Shown: positions 60,013 through 64,000 of the stretch, in pieces | Numbering within the stretch: the first letter of the stretch is position 1 | Layout: every line of letters begins with the position of its first letter | Assembly: GCA_002900995.3 (NCBI GenBank) | Contig: CM035311.1 | Coordinates: forward strand, 3,162,001 to 3,226,000 | Direction of reading: 5' to 3' | From: Ganoderma boninense | Lineage: Eukaryota > Basidiomycota > Agaricomycetes > Polyporales > Polyporaceae | DNA length: 64,000 bases | The notes under the pieces: model-generated | The model's input: the letters and a program-made list of their open reading frames with translations, nothing else | What the model was told of the DNA's origin: nothing | Databases searched by the model: none | Made by a program: the position numbers and the translations under genes

Positions 60013-62818
60013 TCAGTAGCTCCACCCGCTCGGCCTGCCTCCCACCCCGATCGCGCCACAGCGCGCATAGTAGCGGGCGAGCGCGAGCCGGACCGCCTGC
60101 AGGCGCTGCACGGCGTGCTTCTCGCCCCCGCGCGCGATCCGCGCGAGCACCGCGAGATAGTCGTCCCCGGCGCCCTGCGCGGCGCGGATCTGGATCTCCT
60201 CGAGCTTCTGCACGAGCAGGCACGCGTCGCTCGACGTGAACAGCATCGTCTCGCCTGGCGCGCCCCGGCAGAACAAGCGAGAAACAAGGAACAAGGAACA
60301 AGAAACAAGAGCAACGTGAGCATCACACGTCAGGGAGAGGGCGAGAGGGGAGGGCACGCACTGTATTGGAGAAGCTCGACTGCGTCGCACAGCAGGACGG
60401 CCCACCACGACTTGGGCGCAGTCTCGCCGCGGAACATCGAGAGAAGGTCGGACGCCGCGCCGGCCAGGTCGCCGCTGGCCCGCCGCTGGTGGAACTCGGC
60501 GAAGCGCACCGCGAACATCAGCCGGTGCTGGAAGACCGCGGGCACCGACGAGCGCGCGGCGGAATCGATGGGGAGGTTGTGGAGGGACGGCGCGATGTTG
60601 GAGACGAGCTGCGCGAAGTTCGTCGCACCTGTCATATGGCAAGAAGAGGCAAAGGCCAAGGTCAACAACGGTTTGAACCTGTGGGTTACGGTGGAAGGAG
60701 CGCTTGCCTTGCACGACGTATTCCTCGAGCACCAGGTCGACCACGCGCCCGAGGCCGGGCCAGTCCTCCGCGGATGTAATGTACGAGATCGCGAGGCCGT
60801 ACTCTTTCTCCTGGACGAATGTCTGTGCTGCTACCTGAAATCTCCGTCAGCACCCGCTCCCCGACAGTAGTGTAGAATCCGTAGTCCATCACCTTGCAGA
60901 CTAGTCTCCTGATCTCCTCCCGCTTGTACTCAAAGCACGTCTCGTGGATATCCTTCAGCGCACCTGCCAGCTGCCCGCTGCGGATGCGAGCCGCCTCCTC
61001 CCCATTCTCCGCATCCTTGGGAGGCTTCAAGCGAAGAGGCACCCGCATCAGGACCTGGTCTCCCATCTCCCTCCCGATGTCGCCGCATGAGTACATGTAG
61101 TCGACCGTGATGCGCCACAGTGCCGGGTCCGAACGCAGGTATTCGGCATAGGCGAGGACGTATTGCTGGCGCAGCGTAAGTTCGGAGCTAGCGGATGGTA
61201 AGCGCGTGGGGCGAGGAGATAGCAAGGAACGGCGAACTCGTCAGGCTCCGACTCGATGAGCTCCATTGGTTCCATGAGGTCGGCGAAATGGGCGGCAAGC
61301 CAGACGTCTAGGCGTGCTGCTTCCGACAGTGCCTGGGTCGGCCTTCCAAGGAGGAGCGACGAGTGGACCATGTCTTCCAGGTCGGTCGGGTCTGACGGCA
61401 TCTCGTCCAAAATCTGGGACACAACTTCGCTGGGAGGAAACATTAGATGGCCCGCGACAGGAAGGACACCCTAGGACAGACTCACGGAAGGTCTTGTCTC
61501 CGTAGGCGAGTGTCGACGAAGATACCCCACGCCGCACAGACCTCCTTCCAGTCAGCGCCCAGCTCAAAGCACACCTTCTTGATGACATCGTCGCGGCCCT
61601 CGAGGATTCCGACGATGTCACTGAACCGGTCCCACCAGTTCTCGAACCCGTCCTCCCTTTCGATCTCGGGTACTCTGTCTAGCTCTATGCGGAGCGTTTT
61701 CACCTTGCCCTTCCATCTCCGGGATGCGACTGCGAAGTCGCGCTCTGCGTTGAAGTTGTTTAGGCGGGGGTGGTCTGTGAGAAGGGGCGACAGTTGTTGC
61801 GCAAGTCCTTGAAGGTAAGAAGACGGGTGGTTTTGAAGGACGTCCAAAAAGAACGCTGAGGCTTTGGACAGCCCGCGCAACGACGTCCTATCCAACCGCA
61901 CTTTTCAACATCACATCTTCTACACTAGCCACTAGAGAGGCTTACCGTGTCAGATATGGCCAGAATGCGGGGTCTTCCCAAGGCCGCTCTTGACTGCTGA
62001 GGTCGTCGCCTTCTTGCGTGGAGGGCTCGATGAAGTGGGTGTTCAGCCATTCCATGAGCTCGTCCCCAACAGGTACATCTTCGAAGCCGGGCTCTGGGAG
62101 GTATAGGACAGAGAACAGGGAGAAGCAGGTGTACAGTTTGCGATAGTGCTCGGCATCGAACTGGAGGGGTTCTGGACGGGAGATATCGCGCTATCGTAGT
62201 GGTAAATCTCGGGAGTGTATGCATAGAAACATGTGGATGGACATACGGACGCATACATGCAGCATTCTTTGCAGAAGTTCACGTAATCGTTAGCCAGCTT
62301 GTTGAGAGCTTTCATGCCGTCTTCGCTCTGCAATCTACGCCCAGTTGGAACTACACGGCGCGCATGGAGATTTAATGACTACTCACAACGGTACGTCCTT
62401 CGCTCGTGAGGCCTTGAGCAAGGTTTGCGCTGCAGCGAAAATCACAGACATGTCTGTAACGAACTTCGGAGCAGTTCGCCAGGGCACGCAAGACCAATAA
62501 ATAGATGAGCATACCACTCTGCGCTCCGACAAAGGTGCCTGCCACGGACTCGCAAAGTACACCTGCTGACTCCCTGGCGGTGGCGCGTCTCGTGAGCGGA
62601 GAACCTGGGGGTCGACCTGTTCACGATTAACCCGGCTGCCTAGCGCGTGAATCGAATTTAGGTGCTAACCGTACATTTGGAGGCGCATATACGGCCATGG
62701 AGAGATCCCTGGGGGAGAGCGTGAATGCCAGTGTCGTCCCTGAATTCTTGAAGTCATCGACCGCGCCTGGTTCGAAAAGTGGCGGGACAAGATGGACCGT
62801 GTGTTTTGTAGCCGTCAT
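60013..62818 (-). CDS. NUP85: Nucleoporin NUP85, Y-complex subunit
   Basis: Structural subunit of the nuclear-pore Y (NUP84/NUP107) complex. Exons 62818-62675, 62616-62515, 62463-62387, 62334-62247, 62160-61946, 61887-61486, 61429-61231, 61165-60893, 60834-60708, 60628-60362, 60254-60013 give 711 residues, close to yeast NUP85 (744). Family features: FTLSPRDLSMAVYAPPN at the N-terminus, then an all-helical ACE1-like body with SLRGLSKASAFFLDVLQNHP, EWLNTHFIEP, QYVLAYAEYLRSDPALWRIT, VDYMYSCGDIG, KEYGLAISYITSAEDW and a final LALARYYARCGAIG. Intron 9 begins GCAAGC, so it is a GC-AG intron. No signal or membrane segment. Names rest on these motifs and the overall helical plan. Confidence 0.85.
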
Positions 62819-63463
62819 CGCGGCCGAAGAGGGTTTGTGGATATAAAACGAGAGGTAGCCAGTGTCGTTTAGGAGGATATGAACGACGAGAAAGACGGCA
62901 GTCAGCGGGCGTCGGTCGATGAAGGAGACAAGGAGCGCACCAACTCGCACTCGCTGGGTGGGCGCGAGACGCGTCGCTGCATGTGATCAGGCGCCTCAGT
63001 GGCCGGCGGCTATTCAGCGTCGCAGTCGTTCCTCCTCGACCCCGAACCACCACCTCGAGGCTGGCGGGCTTCATTTTATGGACAAGGTACGTCTTCTGGA
63101 GCACAGAGAATGTGTGTTTTAGCCACATTAACACATGATACAGGAATTCATTCAACATCTTCGTTCACTAGGCCCCAGGTGAGGGATTAGAACCCTCCTC
63201 CACATGGCAGCATGTACCACCCCGAGGGGTAGACGAATCGCCTCCTGCAGTCTGGATGCAATAGCGCGCATATATTCAACAAAAACGGACAGCGTATTCA
63301 AGAGCCAGGCACACTATCTTACATATCAATCACACAAGAACGCTGGCTGGAATCCATGCGGTCCGAACCTGGCAACCTCATCGACTGTGCATGCACGATC
63401 ATGCCTGGCCCTTGAGCTCGAGCTGCCGCCTTGCAGATGGTCTCGCATGAGCTACCACGTGAA
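62819..63463. other. Intergenic upstream of NUP85
   Basis: Contains the 5' region of NUP85. Stretches near 63178-63225 and 63362-63470 resemble pieces of tRNA arms but do not fold into a tRNA. Nothing else recognised. Confidence 0.5.
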
Positions 63464-64000
63464 CTAAGCTGGGCCGTAGTTGGCGACCACGTAGCTGAAC
63501 TGGTGCCCGAATCCAGCGTTGCCGTTCCCCGGGTGCTCTCCGGCCCCTCGTCCCGCCTCTTGGCATCGTCTGCATACGACCCGCAGGGTGCTCATGACGA
63601 GGTGGTGATCTTCCGTTTGACTATCCAAACGAATATATCAGTGGCACTGGCAGTACTTGAAGCCACTGACAACTCACGTTCCCACACAGGTGTTCTGACA
63701 GTCGTGCAATTCGACCCGGTGACGATCGCTGAGGCGGCAGATGGAACGACGGCAGTCTACCTGTAGGGAACGTCAGGGTGCCGCCTCGAGAATGTTGTGA
63801 GCCTATCCGTTGCCTACATTTTGCCTTGAAACGTGCTCACGCCAACCACAAAGCCATTCCTTGTAGGTGATGATGCTGAAACACATGCCCAGAGTAGTAG
63901 AGAGGAGTCCGTGCCAAACCAAGACCGGAGGGAAGTAGCTATTTTCCCTGGGGCTCCAAAGAGCGCTGCACTCGACTTAAATACCAAGCAGGCCTCCAGG
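63464..64000 (-). CDS. Possible 3' part of a minus-strand gene, cut by the window edge
   Basis: The last codons before a TAG at 63464 look strongly coding, reading GNGNAGFGHQFSYVVANYGP with C-ending codons. A possible model is exons 63760-63678 and 63620-63464, joined across a GTGAGT..TAG intron of 57 bases, with earlier exons near 63841-63900. Other frames over the same exons are also open, so the reading is uncertain. No family recognised, and the 5' part may lie outside the window. Confidence 0.25.

Noticed and set aside
63168..63475. tRNA-like pieces (GAGGGTTCTAATCCCTC, GTGGTAGCTCATGCGAG and CAGGTTCGGACC on the minus strand)
   Set aside because: The A- and B-box-like pieces are wrongly spaced, acceptor stems do not pair, and part of the stretch overlaps a possible coding end; no cloverleaf can be drawn.

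Overview
The window looks like nuclear DNA of a filamentous basidiomycete, most likely a wood- or litter-associated agaricomycete. Protein genes are broken by many 45-75 bp GT-AG introns, exons are rich in C- or G-ending codons, and there is an expanded class of cytochrome P450s, a velvet regulator, basidiomycete-style small secreted proteins and a divergent H3/H4 pair. The species is an inference. No function was confirmed by a search; names rest on motifs read from conceptually spliced sequence.

Region 1 (1-16.9 kb) is a tandem array of one unrecognised gene family. Four complete copies (3157-4146, 7008-8046, 11466-12394, 15856-16788) and the last codons of a fifth (1-18) lie head to tail on the plus strand. 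All four complete copies share five exons, a 21-nt second exon, a TATAAAA box 130-149 bp before the ATG and related spacers. The proteins are 230-246 residues, without a signal peptide or membrane segment. This array is the best candidate here for an undescribed system.

Region 2 (17.8-23.8 kb) holds two intact tandem P450 genes on the minus strand, each with nine exons, separated by a P450 relic with an in-frame stop. Region 3 (24-29 kb) has a relic of a Dcr2-type phosphatase and a tandem pair of small secreted protein genes. Region 4 (29.7-45.7 kb) is a more ordinary gene neighbourhood: intact Dcr2-type phosphatase, a small Zn2Cys6 protein, a large coiled-coil/low-complexity protein, an intron-containing tRNA-Asp, an NNF1-type kinetochore subunit, a probable LRR/F-box-like gene with an apparent frameshift, and a VelB-like velvet regulator.

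Region 5 (45.7-57.6 kb) is gene-poor. The only confident gene is an MFS drug/proton-antiporter-type transporter at 50.9-52.8 kb; one possible terminal exon of a membrane protein lies at 56.0-56.3 kb. Region 6 (57.6-62.8 kb) carries the divergent histone H3/H4 pair on a shared promoter and a NUP85 nucleoporin gene of 11 exons. The last 500 bases may hold the 3' part of a further minus-strand gene.

Split genes were assembled by requiring canonical (or GC-AG) junctions and an unbroken frame. The complete models I call with confidence above 0.6 sum to a multiple of three with no internal stop, except the LRR-like gene, which has the frameshift described below.
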